From Pseudomonadota bacterium (GTDB lineage Bacteria; Pseudomonadota; Alphaproteobacteria; Rhizobiales; Xanthobacteraceae): a stretch of DNA of 64,000 bases. Of this stretch, positions 8,181 through 17,181 are shown piece after piece. The notes beneath the pieces are model-generated. The model was not told the origin of the DNA. It saw only the letters and a list, made by a program, of their open reading frames with translations, and ran no database searches. Position 1 is the first letter of the stretch. Every line of letters starts with the position of its first letter. The stretch spans positions 62,001 through 126,000 of the forward strand of contig JAEWHP010000020.1 in assembly GCA_023387735.1 (NCBI GenBank), read 5' to 3'. The position numbers and the translations under genes are program-made.

Positions 8181-8819
8181 TCACGACTTGCGAAAACGGA
8201 TCAGCGAAAAATGTCCCATCGGCGGCATCGGCCGCCGCTCGGTCAAGGTGACGCCGCCGTGCTTGGCGGCCCAGTCGGTCAGCCGCGCCCACGGAAATTC
8301 CGGCCGCCAGCCAAGCCGTCGCGCCAACGGCGCGAACGCCAGTTCGAAGATCCGGCGCGGCCCGCTCTCGGCGCCGATGTGATTGACGAGAATGAGTTCG
8401 CCGCCGGGCTTCAGCACACGGATGAAATCATCCAGCGTACGCTCCGGATCAGGCACCGCGGTGATGACATATTGCGCCACAACGGCATCGAAACTGGAAT
8501 CCTTGAACGCGAGGTTCTTGGCGTCCATCACGGCAAGCGTTTCGACGTTGGTAAGACCCATCGTGCGTACGCGCTTGAGCGCCCGACGCAACATCGGCTC
8601 GGAAATATCGACGCCACAAAGTTTCGTGCTGCGCGAATATTCCGACAACGACAGGCCGGTGCCGACGCCAACGTCGAGAACGCGGCCGCCGATCTTGTCG
8701 GCCTCGGCAATGGTCGATTGGCGGCCGTGGTCGAACACCTTGCCGAACACCAGATCGTAGACCGGTGCCCAGCGCCCATAAGCCTTTTCGACCCCCTCGC
8801 GGTCGATGTCCCCAGCCAT
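8181..8819 (-). CDS. Class I SAM-dependent methyltransferase, phosphatidylethanolamine N-methyltransferase-like
   Basis: 212 residues. SAM-binding motif I is VLDVGVGTGLSL at 47-58, followed by the acidic motif II (CGVDIS) and LKPGGELILVNHIG, typical of class I methyltransferases. The N-terminal WAPVYDLVFGKVFDHGR and the motif I wording match the Rhodobacter-type PmtA/PmtX enzymes, which methylate phosphatidylethanolamine towards phosphatidylcholine. The C-terminus (MGHFSLIRFRK) fits too. Cytosolic or membrane-peripheral. It is downstream of and codirectional with mnmA by about 20 bases, so the two may be cotranscribed though functionally unrelated. Substrate is inferred from similarity; a ubiquinone-type methyltransferase is the alternative. 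Confidence 0.8.
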   Translation of the reverse strand: MAGDIDREGVEKAYGRWAPVYDLVFGKVFDHGRQSTIAEADKIGGRVLDVGVGTGLSLSEYSRSTKLCGVDISEPMLRRALKRVRTMGLTNVETLAVMDAKNLAFKDSSFDAVVAQYVITAVPDPERTLDDFIRVLKPGGELILVNHIGAESGPRRIFELAFAPLARRLGWRPEFPWARLTDWAAKHGGVTLTERRPMPPMGHFSLIRFRKS

Positions 8820-8838
8820 TCCCTCTGCCCTGATTTTT

Positions 8839-10047
8839 CTAGCCGCGCATCACCTCGGCAAGTGGCGCAGGTGTTTCCAGCCCCCCTGCCCTTGCCGCAT
8901 TCCGCGCGGTTGCGCTCTTGATGAAACCACCCCCGAGTACGCGCGCCTGGCCCGCCGGCGCATCGTAGAACACGCAAGCCTGGCCCGGCGACACGCCTTC
9001 CTCGCCGGCGACCAGTTCGACTTCATAGCCGCCGTCGACCGCCCGCAACCAGGCCGGCTGCGGCGGGCGCGTCGAACGCACGCGCACGAACATCTCGATG
9101 CCTTCGCCGATTACGCGATCGAGCGCACCGTCGCCGATCCAGTTGACGTCGCGAAGCCGGATGCGATCCATCCGCAACGCCTCGCGCGGTCCGACCACGA
9201 CGCGGCGGCTCGCCGCATCGAGCTTGACGACATAGAGCGGCGCGCTGGAAGCGATGCCCAGTCCCTTGCGCTGGCCGACGGTGAAGTGAACGATGCCCTG
9301 ATGCCGGCCGATGACGCGGCCATCGAGATCGACGATGTCGCCCGGCTCGATCGCGCCGGGCTTCAGGCGTCCGATGATGTCGGTATAGCGCCCGGTCGGA
9401 ACGAAGCAGATGTCCTGGCTGTCCTGCTTGTCGGCGACCTCGAGGCCGAAGCGCCGCGCCAGTTCGCGCGCCTGCGGCTTGGACATGTCACCAAGCGGAA
9501 AGCGCAGAAAATCGAGCTGCTCGCGCGTGGTCGCAAAAAGGAAATAGCTCTGGTCGCGATCGGAATCGGCGGCGCATACCAGCGCCCGCGATCCGTCGGC
9601 CAGCCGGCGCGAGGCGACGTAGTGGCCCGTCGCTAGCGCATGCGCGCCAAGCTCGCGCGCGGTCGACAAGAGATCACGAAACTTGATCGAACGGTTGCAC
9701 TCGATGCACGGCACCGGCGTTTCGCCGAGCGCGTAGCTTTCGGCAAAATTATCGATCACGGATTCGCGGAAGCGGCTTTCGTAATCGAGCACGTAATGCG
9801 GAATGCCGATCCGCTCGGCGACGTTGCGGGCGTCGTGGATGTCCCGGCCGGCGCAGCAGGCGCCCTTGCGGTGGGTCGCCGCGCCATGGTCGTAAAGCTG
9901 CAGCGTGATCCCGACCACGTCATAACCTTCGGACTTCAGAAGGGCAGCGGTCACGGATGAATCGACGCCGCCGGACATGGCGACCACGACCCGCGTGTCC
10001 TGCGGACGGCCTTCGAGATCCAGACTGTTTGGCATGGCAGGGGTCAT
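8839..10047 (-). CDS. mnmA: tRNA-specific 2-thiouridylase MnmA
   Basis: 402 residues. MnmA activates uridine 34 of tRNA-Lys, -Glu and -Gln with ATP and transfers sulfur to make 2-thiouridine. The PP-loop motif SGGVDSS is at 25-31; the catalytic cysteines are Cys114 in PCIECN and Cys214 in QDICFVPTG, the order expected for the family. The C-terminal beta-barrel region (VVVGPREAL, then GQACVFYD) is present. Start is ambiguous between ATG 10047, ATG 10035 and a start at 10068; none has a strong ribosome-binding site. It is probably first in a two-gene unit with the methyltransferase downstream. Confidence 0.96.
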   Translation of the reverse strand: MTPAMPNSLDLEGRPQDTRVVVAMSGGVDSSVTAALLKSEGYDVVGITLQLYDHGAATHRKGACCAGRDIHDARNVAERIGIPHYVLDYESRFRESVIDNFAESYALGETPVPCIECNRSIKFRDLLSTARELGAHALATGHYVASRRLADGSRALVCAADSDRDQSYFLFATTREQLDFLRFPLGDMSKPQARELARRFGLEVADKQDSQDICFVPTGRYTDIIGRLKPGAIEPGDIVDLDGRVIGRHQGIVHFTVGQRKGLGIASSAPLYVVKLDAASRRVVVGPREALRMDRIRLRDVNWIGDGALDRVIGEGIEMFVRVRSTRPPQPAWLRAVDGGYEVELVAGEEGVSPGQACVFYDAPAGQARVLGGGFIKSATARNAARAGGLETPAPLAEVMRG

Positions 10048-10330
10048 CGACTTCAATCGCGGGAACAACGCGCTCCTCGCGGCCAGGGTTAAAAAGCCTT
10101 TTTACGTAAGGTCTTAAGGCACCATTCGGCCAGACCGGGCCGGATCGAACGCCGCTCTTTAATATAGGCCGGATTCCCGGGAGGCAATCAGCCGCTCCCC
10201 GTTTTGGGATGAATCCAGGACGGCAAATCTTGCCGCCGGGCAGAAATGGGGGGCCGTGACCGGGCCTTCAGGACAGCCCGCCATTTTGGTAATACATTGA
10301 AAAATAACGACATTATTGTGCCAGCGCGGC
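10048..10330. other. Intergenic region between mnmA and the flagellar block
   Basis: About 280 bases with no credible gene. It must contain the mnmA promoter (minus strand). A short stretch near 10290-10320 is AT-rich compared with its surroundings. No repeat or RNA gene is apparent; the sigma54-like element at 10331-10347 is listed separately. Confidence 0.6.
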
Positions 10331-10347
10331 TGGCCCGGTCCTTGCTG
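10331..10347 (+). promoter_or_regulatory. Sigma54-type promoter candidate for the fliK operon
   Basis: TGGCCCGGTCCTTGCTG has the invariant GG and GC of the -24/-12 elements separated by exactly ten bases, and matches the sigma54 consensus TGGCACG-N4-TTGC at most positions. It lies 36 bases before the fliK start, and the same cluster encodes FlbD, a sigma54 activator of flagellar genes. No FlbD enhancer site was identified by eye. Confidence 0.6.
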
Positions 10348-10382
10348 ACTGGATCAATGAGGTTCCAGCGAGAGGGTCGCCC

Positions 10383-12056
10383 GTGGTCAGCGTCACGTCA
10401 GAAGTATTGGCAAACGCGTCTTTTCAGAACGCACAAGCGAAGTCGGCGCGGGCCGACTCGGGTCAATCCGCCGGAAACGACAGTTTCGCGACGCTGGTGG
10501 ACAGCAATACGGCTGCCAGCAAAGACAATCGCGCGCAGGACCGCGCCCAGGACACAAGCCCTACCCCGCGCCGCTCGGACGATACCCAAGCTGCATCCGA
10601 TAACCGCGCACGGAACAACGCCGCGTCGGACAAGGCTGCATTCGACAAAACCGCGCGCAACGACTCCAGCGACCGCGACGCCGCGGCCAAGCCACGCGAC
10701 GACGGCAAAGCCGACACCAAAGCGGACGCAAAGGCTGATACGCCCGGCAAGACTGAAACGACGAAGTCCAGCAAGACCAGGTCCGGCAGGTCGGACGAAA
10801 CCAAACAGGCATCTTCAGGCGACGATGCTGCCGCCAAGGATCAGACCGAGGCCGCGCAGGATGGAACGGCGGTGGTAACGGCCGACGCCGTTGCGGTCGC
10901 CGTCGCCAATTCCACATCGACGGCGCCGGCAGCCGCCGCACCCACCGCAACGGCAACGGATAGGGCGACGGCGCCGCTCGCCATCGCCGCGGCTGCCATC
11001 GCCGCGACGACTTCGCTGGCAAGCGAGACCGCGCCAGCCACGGCAGCTTCCGAAGGCGGAGAAACCGATACGACCACACCTGCCGACGCGAACGCCAAGA
11101 CCGACGGCACCAAGGTCAAGGCGCAGAATGTCGTCGGCCAGGCCGTCGGCACGCCGGCCGCCTCTGCCGATACCACCGTCACCACCGGTATCGCACAGGC
11201 CGGCGCAGCGGTCGCCGCGACGCCGGCGACATCGAAATCCGCCGTCCAGACCAAGACCGCTGCGCTCGCCAAGGAAGGCGCCGCCACTGCGGGCGATCAG
11301 GACAACGCGGCAGGCGCAACGGACACCTCCGCCACCGCGACGACAGATGCAGGCAACGTCGCGACCTCCGCCGCCCCGCAGACGGAAGCCGCAGGCAAGC
11401 CGAAGGGCGAGAACGGCAAGGCGGAGGCTGGGAAGGCCGACGCATCGGGCAGCAACGCCACGCTATCGGCCGCGCCCGCCAATACGCACGCGGCAATTGC
11501 GGATGTCCAGACGCCGATCACTTCGTCCGGCAACGGCGTTCATGCCGCAGGCAGCATCCAGACGCAGCATGTCTCCGCTTCGAGCGCATCTGCTCCCGCG
11601 GCCCAGCTCACCGCCACCGCAGCCACAGGCGCGCCGGTGCCTCTCAGCGGGCTTGCGATGGAAATCGCCGCTTCCGTCAACAGCGGCAAGACCCGTTTCG
11701 AAATCCGGCTCGATCCGGCAGAACTCGGCCGCATCGATGTCCGCATCGATATCGATCGCCACGGCCAGATGACGTCGCATCTGACGGTCGAACGGCCGGA
11801 GACGCTGCAGATGCTGCGTCAGGACGCCAACCAGTTGCAGCGCGCGCTCGACAATGCCGGACTCTCGACCGGCAATGCCGGACTGCAATTCAGCCTGCGC
11901 GATCAATCCTCGCAGGGCCAGAACGACGGCAACCAGTCCAATCCCAATGCCCATCGTCTTGTCGTCAGCGAGGAAGACAGCGTTGCTCCCGTCGTCGCCG
12001 GCCGCGGCTATGGCCGCATGCTCGGTTCGAGCGGCGGCGTTGACATCAGGATTTAA
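10383..12056 (+). CDS. fliK: Flagellar hook-length control protein FliK
   Basis: 557 residues. FliK measures the hook and switches the flagellar export gate from hook to filament substrates. The C-terminal domain (roughly residues 410-510) carries the family core: TRFEIRLDPAELGRIDVRID, then LTVERPETLQMLRQD and LQRALDNAGL. The first 400 residues are low complexity, dominated by Ala, Thr, Asp and Lys (for example DGKADTKADAKAD), consistent with the flexible ruler; this part is longer than in enterobacterial FliK. Starts GTG at 10383. flgD follows after 11 bases, so the two form an operon, with a sigma54-like element just upstream. Confidence 0.92.
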   Translation: MVSVTSEVLANASFQNAQAKSARADSGQSAGNDSFATLVDSNTAASKDNRAQDRAQDTSPTPRRSDDTQAASDNRARNNAASDKAAFDKTARNDSSDRDAAAKPRDDGKADTKADAKADTPGKTETTKSSKTRSGRSDETKQASSGDDAAAKDQTEAAQDGTAVVTADAVAVAVANSTSTAPAAAAPTATATDRATAPLAIAAAAIAATTSLASETAPATAASEGGETDTTTPADANAKTDGTKVKAQNVVGQAVGTPAASADTTVTTGIAQAGAAVAATPATSKSAVQTKTAALAKEGAATAGDQDNAAGATDTSATATTDAGNVATSAAPQTEAAGKPKGENGKAEAGKADASGSNATLSAAPANTHAAIADVQTPITSSGNGVHAAGSIQTQHVSASSASAPAAQLTATAATGAPVPLSGLAMEIAASVNSGKTRFEIRLDPAELGRIDVRIDIDRHGQMTSHLTVERPETLQMLRQDANQLQRALDNAGLSTGNAGLQFSLRDQSSQGQNDGNQSNPNAHRLVVSEEDSVAPVVAGRGYGRMLGSSGGVDIRI

Positions 12057-12067
12057 GGGAGAGCGCC

Positions 12068-12763
12068 ATGGCAGTCGATGCAACCATGCCGTCGCAGATC
12101 GTCTCGGCGGCCGGGACCGGCACCGCGACGAGCAACAAGACCGCGTCCGAAAAGACGACCGGGATCGCGGATAATTTCCAGACCTTCCTGACGCTGCTCA
12201 CCACGCAGCTCCAGCACCAGAACCCGCTGGACCCGCTCGACACCAACCAGTTCACCCAGCAGCTCGTGCAGTTCGCCGGTATCGAGCAGCAGCTCAAGCA
12301 GAATGAGCAGTTGAAGGCGCTGGTGGAGATCGAGAAGAGCGCGCAGGCGACGCAGGCGCTGGTCTATGTCGGCAATACCGTCGCGGTCGACGGCAGCAAG
12401 GCGCAGTTCGACAAATCCGCCACCTGGAATTTTCATTCCGAGAAGGACACCAGCGCCACCATCACGATCACCAACTCCGCCGGACAGACCGCCTATTCGG
12501 GCTCCTATGCGCTGAAACAGGGCGGCTCCAGCTTCGTCTGGGACGGCAAGGGCAATGATGGCGTGCAATGGCCGGCCGGCACCTATACCCTGACCGCGAC
12601 CGGCAAGGACAGCAGCGGAAACAACGTGGCGATTTCGACCGAGGTCCAAGGCATCGTCGATTCAGTCGATCTGAGCGCCTCGCCGCCGCTGCTTTCGATC
12701 GGCGGGCAAAGCTACACCACCGACAAGATCAAGCGCGTGGTCCGTCCGGGCACCTCCACCTAG
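12068..12763 (+). CDS. flgD: Flagellar hook-capping protein FlgD
   Basis: 231 residues. FlgD caps the growing hook and is needed for hook subunit assembly outside the cell. The N-terminal signature NFQTFLTLLTTQLQHQNPLD followed by FTQQLVQFAGIEQQ (residues 36-80) is unmistakable; the C-terminal half is the Tudor/FnIII part (FVWDGKGNDGVQWPAGTYT, residues ~155-190). GGGAGAGCGCC precedes the ATG. It follows fliK within 11 bases. Exported by the flagellar type III system, so there is no cleaved signal. Confidence 0.96.
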   Translation: MAVDATMPSQIVSAAGTGTATSNKTASEKTTGIADNFQTFLTLLTTQLQHQNPLDPLDTNQFTQQLVQFAGIEQQLKQNEQLKALVEIEKSAQATQALVYVGNTVAVDGSKAQFDKSATWNFHSEKDTSATITITNSAGQTAYSGSYALKQGGSSFVWDGKGNDGVQWPAGTYTLTATGKDSSGNNVAISTEVQGIVDSVDLSASPPLLSIGGQSYTTDKIKRVVRPGTST

Positions 12764-12968
12764 CTAGCGGGCGCTCAACCGCCCTTCCCGACCCGGGTTC
12801 TTTCGGGGTTGAACGCAACGGCGTTCTCCCCCGCAGAGGCCGGGTCGCGGAACTTTTCGGTCAAATTTCAAGGAGATTCGCATTGAAGGGTTGCGCTTAG
12901 GCAAATTTTAAGCCGGGGGGCGTAGGTTGTCAGGGTGAGTTCAGTGGTTGAGAGTTTGTGAGTACGCC

Positions 12969-13244
12969 ATGACAGAACCCCATCGCCCGAGGGTAAAATA
13001 CGTCATCGGGCCTGACGGCAGTCCGTTAACAATTGCTGACCTGCCCGCGCCCGGAACCAAACGGTGGGTGATCCGTCGCAAGGCAGAAGTCGTTGCCGCC
13101 GTCCGCGGCGGCCTGCTTTCCCTGGAGGAAGCATGCAGCCGTTACACGCTGACGGTTGACGAATTCCTGTCCTGGCAGTTTTCCATCGACCAGCATGGCC
13201 TGGCCGGCCTGCGGACCACCCGGATCCAGCAGTATCGGCAGTAA
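12969..13244 (+). CDS. sciP: SciP-like CtrA inhibitor (DUF1153)
   Basis: 91 residues. SciP in Caulobacter binds CtrA or DNA near it and blocks transcription of CtrA targets in a cell-cycle-dependent way. The whole protein matches the family: VKYVIGPDGSPLTIADLP, WVIRRKAEVVAAVRGGLLS, then LEEACSRYTLTVDEFLSWQ. The helix-turn-helix spans roughly residues 35-75. The start at 12969 fits the family; an upstream extension of seven codons is possible. It sits alone between flgD and fliF, as I recall for Caulobacter too, and is followed by a strong terminator. Confidence 0.93.
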   Translation: MTEPHRPRVKYVIGPDGSPLTIADLPAPGTKRWVIRRKAEVVAAVRGGLLSLEEACSRYTLTVDEFLSWQFSIDQHGLAGLRTTRIQQYRQ

Positions 13245-13271
13245 GCTCTCCCGAACCAACAGTATTTGACG

Positions 13272-13306
13272 AAAACCGGCTTCGTTTTGCGAAGCCGGTT
13301 TTTTTC
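13272..13306 (+). terminator. Rho-independent terminator after sciP
   Basis: A 13-bp perfect stem AAAACCGGCTTCG / CGAAGCCGGTTTT with the loop TTTTG, continuing into a T-run (to 13305). It closes the sciP transcript 28 bases after the stop and isolates it from the fliF operon, which therefore needs its own promoter. Confidence 0.92.
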
Positions 13307-13318
13307 ATGCCCGAACTA

Positions 13319-13346
13319 TTAACGCCGGCTTTAACGGTCGTTAACC
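13319..13346 (+). promoter_or_regulatory. Three TTAAC repeats upstream of fliF
   Basis: TTAAC occurs at 13319, 13331 and 13341, i.e. start-to-start spacings of 12 and 10 bases, in the 120 bases between the sciP terminator and fliF. The CtrA consensus is TTAA-N7-TTAA (11 bases start-to-start), so neither pair is exact, yet the clustering directly before a class II-type flagellar operon is suggestive. Confidence 0.35.
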
Positions 13347-13427
13347 ATATGGAAACCATCGCCTAGGCAATAATTGCCCAGTCGGTCCCCGATACGAATC
13401 TTGGGTCCGAATCCCTGGGGGCGGTTG

Positions 13428-15047
13428 GTGCAAAGTCTCGTTGCTTTCCTGAGAGGACTGGGCGCCTCGCGGTTGATGGCCATGGTCGCGGTGACAACCG
13501 CGCTGATCGGCTTCTTCGCCTTCGTCATCATGCGCGTGACGACGCCGCAGATGACTACCCTGTTCACCGATCTGAGTGCCGAAGATTCTTCCAGCATCAT
13601 CAAGGACCTGGAACGCCAGGCGATTCCCTTCGAGCTGCGTAACGAAGGCGCCGTCATCATGGTGCCGAAGGACAAGGTCACGCGCCTGCGGATGAAGCTC
13701 GCCGAAGCCAACCTGCCCAAGGGCGGCGGCGTCGGCTACGAGATCTTCGACAAGTCCGACGCGCTGGGCACCACGAGCTTCGTCCAGAACATCAATCACC
13801 TGCGCGCGCTGGAAGGCGAACTCGCCCGCACCATTCGTGCCATCGACCGCATCCAGGCCGCCCGCGTCCATCTGGTATTGCCGGAACGGCCGCTGTTTGC
13901 GCGGGAGACGCCGGAGCCGTCGGCCTCGATCGTGGTGCGCGTGCGCGGCAGCCTCGAGCCGCAGCAGATCCGCGCCATCCGCCATGTCGTGGCGTCCGCC
14001 GTCAACGGGTTGAAGCCGCAGCGCGTCTCGATCGTCGATGAAGCCGGCCGGTTGTTGGCCGACGGCGCCACCAAGGATGCCGAACTTGCCGTCGGCGACG
14101 AGCGCCGCACCGCGTTCGAGAAGCGGATGCGCAACGAGGTCGAGGCGATCGTCTCATCGGTGGTCGGCCAGGGCCGCGCGCGCGTCCAGCTCACCGCCGA
14201 CTTCGATTACAACAAGGTCACCCAGACCTCGGACAAGTTCGATCCCGAAGGCCGGGTGCTGCGCTCGACCCAGACCCGCGAGGAATCTTCTGCCAGCGCC
14301 GGCGACAGTGGCCAGGTCACGGTCAACAACGAACTTCCCGGCAACCAGGCTAGCGGTGGGCCAACGGCCCGCGACCAGAGCAAGAAGAGCGAAGAGACCA
14401 ACAATTACGAAATCTCCCGCGTCACCAAGACCGAGGTTACCGAGGCCGGACGCGTCAACCGGATCTCGGTCGCGGTGCTGGTCGACGGCGCCTATTCGAA
14501 GAACGAAAAAGGCGAGATGGTCTATCAGGACCGCAGCAAGGAACAGCTCGACCGCATCGCGGCCCTGGTGCGCTCGGCGATCGGCTTCGACCAGAAGCGC
14601 GGCGACCAGGTCGAGGTCGTCAACCTCCGCTTTGCCGAAGCGCCTTCCGTTCCCCCGGTCGTCGAACCGGGCGGGCTGCTCGGCATGCTTCAGTTCACCA
14701 AGGATGACGTCATGTACGTCATCGAGCTCGGCGTCATGATGCTGCTCGGCCTCGTGGTGCTGTTCATGGTGATCCGGCCGCTGGTCAAGCGCATCCTGGC
14801 CTCCGAAGTCGTTCCGGCACTGACCGAAAACACGATCCCCGTGCTGGCAGACGGCAGCACGCAGGAAGGATCCGGCCAGGTCCAGCTTCCCAGCCCCAGC
14901 CACGCATCCCAGTTGATCGACGTCGCCCAGGTCCAGGGCCAGGTCCACGCGCAAGCCGTGCACCGCGTCGGCGAACTGGCCGAGCGAAATCCGAACGAAA
15001 CCGCTTCCATTGTTCGCCAATGGCTGAACGAACCCGCCGAGACCTGA
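13428..15047 (+). CDS. fliF: Flagellar MS-ring protein FliF
   Basis: 539 residues from GTG 13428, selected because GGGGGCGG precedes it and the translation ([16 protein letters not shown]) fits FliF N-termini; an in-frame start at 13374 would add 18 residues. FliF builds the membrane-embedded ring at the flagellar base. Transmembrane segments are at about 16-37 and 428-449; the ring-building motifs lie between ([31 protein letters not shown]). The C-terminal tail that binds FliG ends [10 protein letters not shown]. fliG starts one base after the stop, so translation is probably coupled. Confidence 0.95.
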   Translation: MQSLVAFLRGLGASRLMAMVAVTTALIGFFAFVIMRVTTPQMTTLFTDLSAEDSSSIIKDLERQAIPFELRNEGAVIMVPKDKVTRLRMKLAEANLPKGGGVGYEIFDKSDALGTTSFVQNINHLRALEGELARTIRAIDRIQAARVHLVLPERPLFARETPEPSASIVVRVRGSLEPQQIRAIRHVVASAVNGLKPQRVSIVDEAGRLLADGATKDAELAVGDERRTAFEKRMRNEVEAIVSSVVGQGRARVQLTADFDYNKVTQTSDKFDPEGRVLRSTQTREESSASAGDSGQVTVNNELPGNQASGGPTARDQSKKSEETNNYEISRVTKTEVTEAGRVNRISVAVLVDGAYSKNEKGEMVYQDRSKEQLDRIAALVRSAIGFDQKRGDQVEVVNLRFAEAPSVPPVVEPGGLLGMLQFTKDDVMYVIELGVMMLLGLVVLFMVIRPLVKRILASEVVPALTENTIPVLADGSTQEGSGQVQLPSPSHASQLIDVAQVQGQVHAQAVHRVGELAERNPNETASIVRQWLNEPAET

Positions 15048-15048
15048 C

Positions 15049-16134
15049 ATGGCCGCACCGCAAAACAACAGCAACGCGAACGACATTACGACCGTCATAT
15101 CCGCGTTGGCGAGCCGTCAGAGCGGGCGGCCGAAGAGCAAGCCGCTGAGCGGCCCGAAGCGCGCCGCCATCCTGATGCTGGCGCTCGGCGAGCAATATGG
15201 CGGCAAGGTGTGGGCGCAGCTCGACGACGACGAGGTGCGCGAACTGTCGATCCACATGTCGACGCTCGGCACCGTCGAGGCCGACGTGGTCGAGGACCTG
15301 ATGCTCGAATTCGTCTCGCGCATGTCGGCATCCGGCGCACTGATGGGCACCTTCGACGCCACCGAGCGGCTGCTGCAGCAATACCTGCCGTCCGACCGCG
15401 TCAACGGCATCATGGACGAAATTCGCGGACCCGCCGGCCGCAACATGTGGGAGAAGCTCTCCAACGTCCAGGAAGAGGTGCTCGCCAACTACCTCAAGAA
15501 CGAGTACCCGCAGACCATTGCGGTGGTGCTGTCGAAGCTGAAATCGGAGCACGCCGCACGCGTGCTGGCGATCCTGCCCGAGGATCTCGCGCTCGACGTG
15601 GTCGGCCGCATGCTGAAGATGGAAGCGGTGCAGAAGGAAGTCATCGAGCGCGTCGAGCAGACGCTGCGCACCGAATTCATGTCGAACCTGTCGCAGACCC
15701 GCCGCCGCGACGCCCACGAGGTGATGGCGGAAATCTTCAACAATTTCGACCGCCAGACCGAGACCCGCTTCATCACCTCGCTGGAAGAGGAAAACCGCGA
15801 ATCCGCCGAGCGCATCAAGGCGCTGATGTTCACCTTCGACGACCTGATCAAGCTCGACTCCGCCTCCGCCCAGACGCTGATGCGCAACATCGACAAGGAC
15901 AAGCTCGGCATCGCGCTGAAGAGCGCCAATGAGGAGGTGCGCAGCTTCTTCCTCGGCAACATGTCCTCGCGCGCCGGCAAGATGCTGATGGATGACATGG
16001 CGGCGATGGGGCCGGTACGGCTGCGCGACGTCGACGAGGCGCAGGCCCTGCTCGTCAACCTCGCCAAGGACATGGCCGCCAAGGGCGAGATCACGCTGAC
16101 CAAGAATCGCGCCGACGACGAGCTGGTGTACTGA
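15049..16134 (+). CDS. fliG: Flagellar motor switch protein FliG
   Basis: 361 residues. FliG couples the MS ring to the C-ring and to the torque-generating stator on the cytoplasmic face. The middle-domain EHPQ motif appears as EYPQ near residues 152-155 ([15 protein letters not shown]), and the C-terminal charged torque helix region [12 protein letters not shown]...[18 protein letters not shown] is present around 260-310. N-terminal [21 protein letters not shown] is the FliF-binding part. The start lies directly behind the fliF stop and the stop overlaps the fliH start by one base (TGATG). Confidence 0.96.
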   Translation: MAAPQNNSNANDITTVISALASRQSGRPKSKPLSGPKRAAILMLALGEQYGGKVWAQLDDDEVRELSIHMSTLGTVEADVVEDLMLEFVSRMSASGALMGTFDATERLLQQYLPSDRVNGIMDEIRGPAGRNMWEKLSNVQEEVLANYLKNEYPQTIAVVLSKLKSEHAARVLAILPEDLALDVVGRMLKMEAVQKEVIERVEQTLRTEFMSNLSQTRRRDAHEVMAEIFNNFDRQTETRFITSLEEENRESAERIKALMFTFDDLIKLDSASAQTLMRNIDKDKLGIALKSANEEVRSFFLGNMSSRAGKMLMDDMAAMGPVRLRDVDEAQALLVNLAKDMAAKGEITLTKNRADDELVY

Positions 16135-16760
16135 TGGCAGCGCCTGCGAAATTCCTGTTCGACACCGACTTCGCCGCGCCCGACAAGACGCGCGAGCGTG
16201 CCGCCACGGCCGCCGAGATCGCCGAGAAAGTCGCCGAAGCCGAAGCGCGCGCCTATCGCGCCGGTTACGAGGCGGCCCAGCGCGAGGCCAAGGCGGAAAG
16301 CGACCGCCGCTCGGCGCTGGCGCTGGAAGAAATCGGCATCGCCATCAAGGCCATCGCCTCGCGCGTCGCCGGCATCGAGGCAAGGATGGAAACCGAGGCG
16401 GTCGACGTCGCGGTGGCGGTGGCGCGCAAGCTGTGCAGCGAGCTCATCGCCCGCGAGCCGCTCGGCGAGATCACCGCGCTCGTCAGCGACTGCTTCTCGC
16501 ATCTGGTCGCAACCCCGCATCTCGTGGTCCGCATCAACGACCAGCTCTACGAGGCCGCCCGCGCCAATATCGAACGGCAGGCGACGCAGAGCGGTTTCGA
16601 GGGCCGGCTGGTTATTCTGGCGGAGCCCGGCATCGCGACTGGTGACTGCCGGATCGAATGGGCCGACGGCGGCGTGGTGCTGGAGCGCGCGGCCGTCGAA
16701 GCAAAGATCAGCGAACTTGTCGGGCGCTATCTGGCGTCCCGCGACCAGGCCGGAGCGTAG
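16134..16760 (+). CDS. fliH: Flagellar export-apparatus stator FliH (FlbE-like)
   Basis: 208 residues in the position of fliH/flbE between fliG and fliN. FliH binds and restrains the export ATPase FliI and links it to the C-ring. Residues 20-60 form an Ala/Glu-rich helix (AEIAEKVAEAEARAYRAGYE, then AAQREAKAE) typical of the FliH coiled region; the C-terminal half (VAVAVARKLCSELIAREP; RLVILAEPGIATGDCRIEWADGG) matches the FliH/YscL globular end. No fliI is in the window. Overlaps fliG by one base; 17 bases precede fliN. Confidence 0.88.
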   Translation: MAAPAKFLFDTDFAAPDKTRERAATAAEIAEKVAEAEARAYRAGYEAAQREAKAESDRRSALALEEIGIAIKAIASRVAGIEARMETEAVDVAVAVARKLCSELIAREPLGEITALVSDCFSHLVATPHLVVRINDQLYEAARANIERQATQSGFEGRLVILAEPGIATGDCRIEWADGGVVLERAAVEAKISELVGRYLASRDQAGA

Positions 16761-16777
16761 GCCATGAGGACTGAACC

Positions 16778-17128
16778 ATGAGTGACACCGACGCACAGGT
16801 ACCGCTTCCCGACCTCAACTCGGCCGATGCGCCGCCGGTCGACGACCTCGCCTACAACGAGGACGAACAGGCGTCGCGCATCGCGGCCGACCTCGAGGCC
16901 GTGTTCGACGTGCCCGTGCAGGTTTCGGCGGTGCTCGGGCGCTCCAAGATGGACGTCGGCGAACTCCTCAAGCTCGGGCCCGGCACGGTGCTGGAACTCG
17001 ACCGCCGCGTCGGTGAAGCCATCGACATCTACGTCAACAACCGCCTGGTGGCGCGTGGCGAAGTGGTGCTGGTGGAAGACAAGCTCGGCGTCACCATGAC
17101 GGAAATCATCAAGGCTGAACGCAGCTAG
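16778..17128 (+). CDS. fliN: Flagellar motor switch protein FliN
   Basis: 116 residues. FliN forms the base of the C-ring and interacts with FliH. Residues 40-116 are the SpoA/SURF1 domain: FDVPVQVSAVLGRSKMDVGE, then LGPGTVLELDRRVGEAIDIY and VNNRLVARGEVVLVEDKLGV, nearly identical to the family consensus. The N-terminal 35 residues are acidic and probably flexible. The gene is preceded by GAGGACTGAACC and followed by flbD, whose start is 53 bases beyond the stop. Confidence 0.96.
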   Translation: MSDTDAQVPLPDLNSADAPPVDDLAYNEDEQASRIAADLEAVFDVPVQVSAVLGRSKMDVGELLKLGPGTVLELDRRVGEAIDIYVNNRLVARGEVVLVEDKLGVTMTEIIKAERS

Positions 17129-17181
17129 CAATTTTGGCGATACGCGCCCGCAAGGCGCGAACAGACGGACAGGAGATACAC

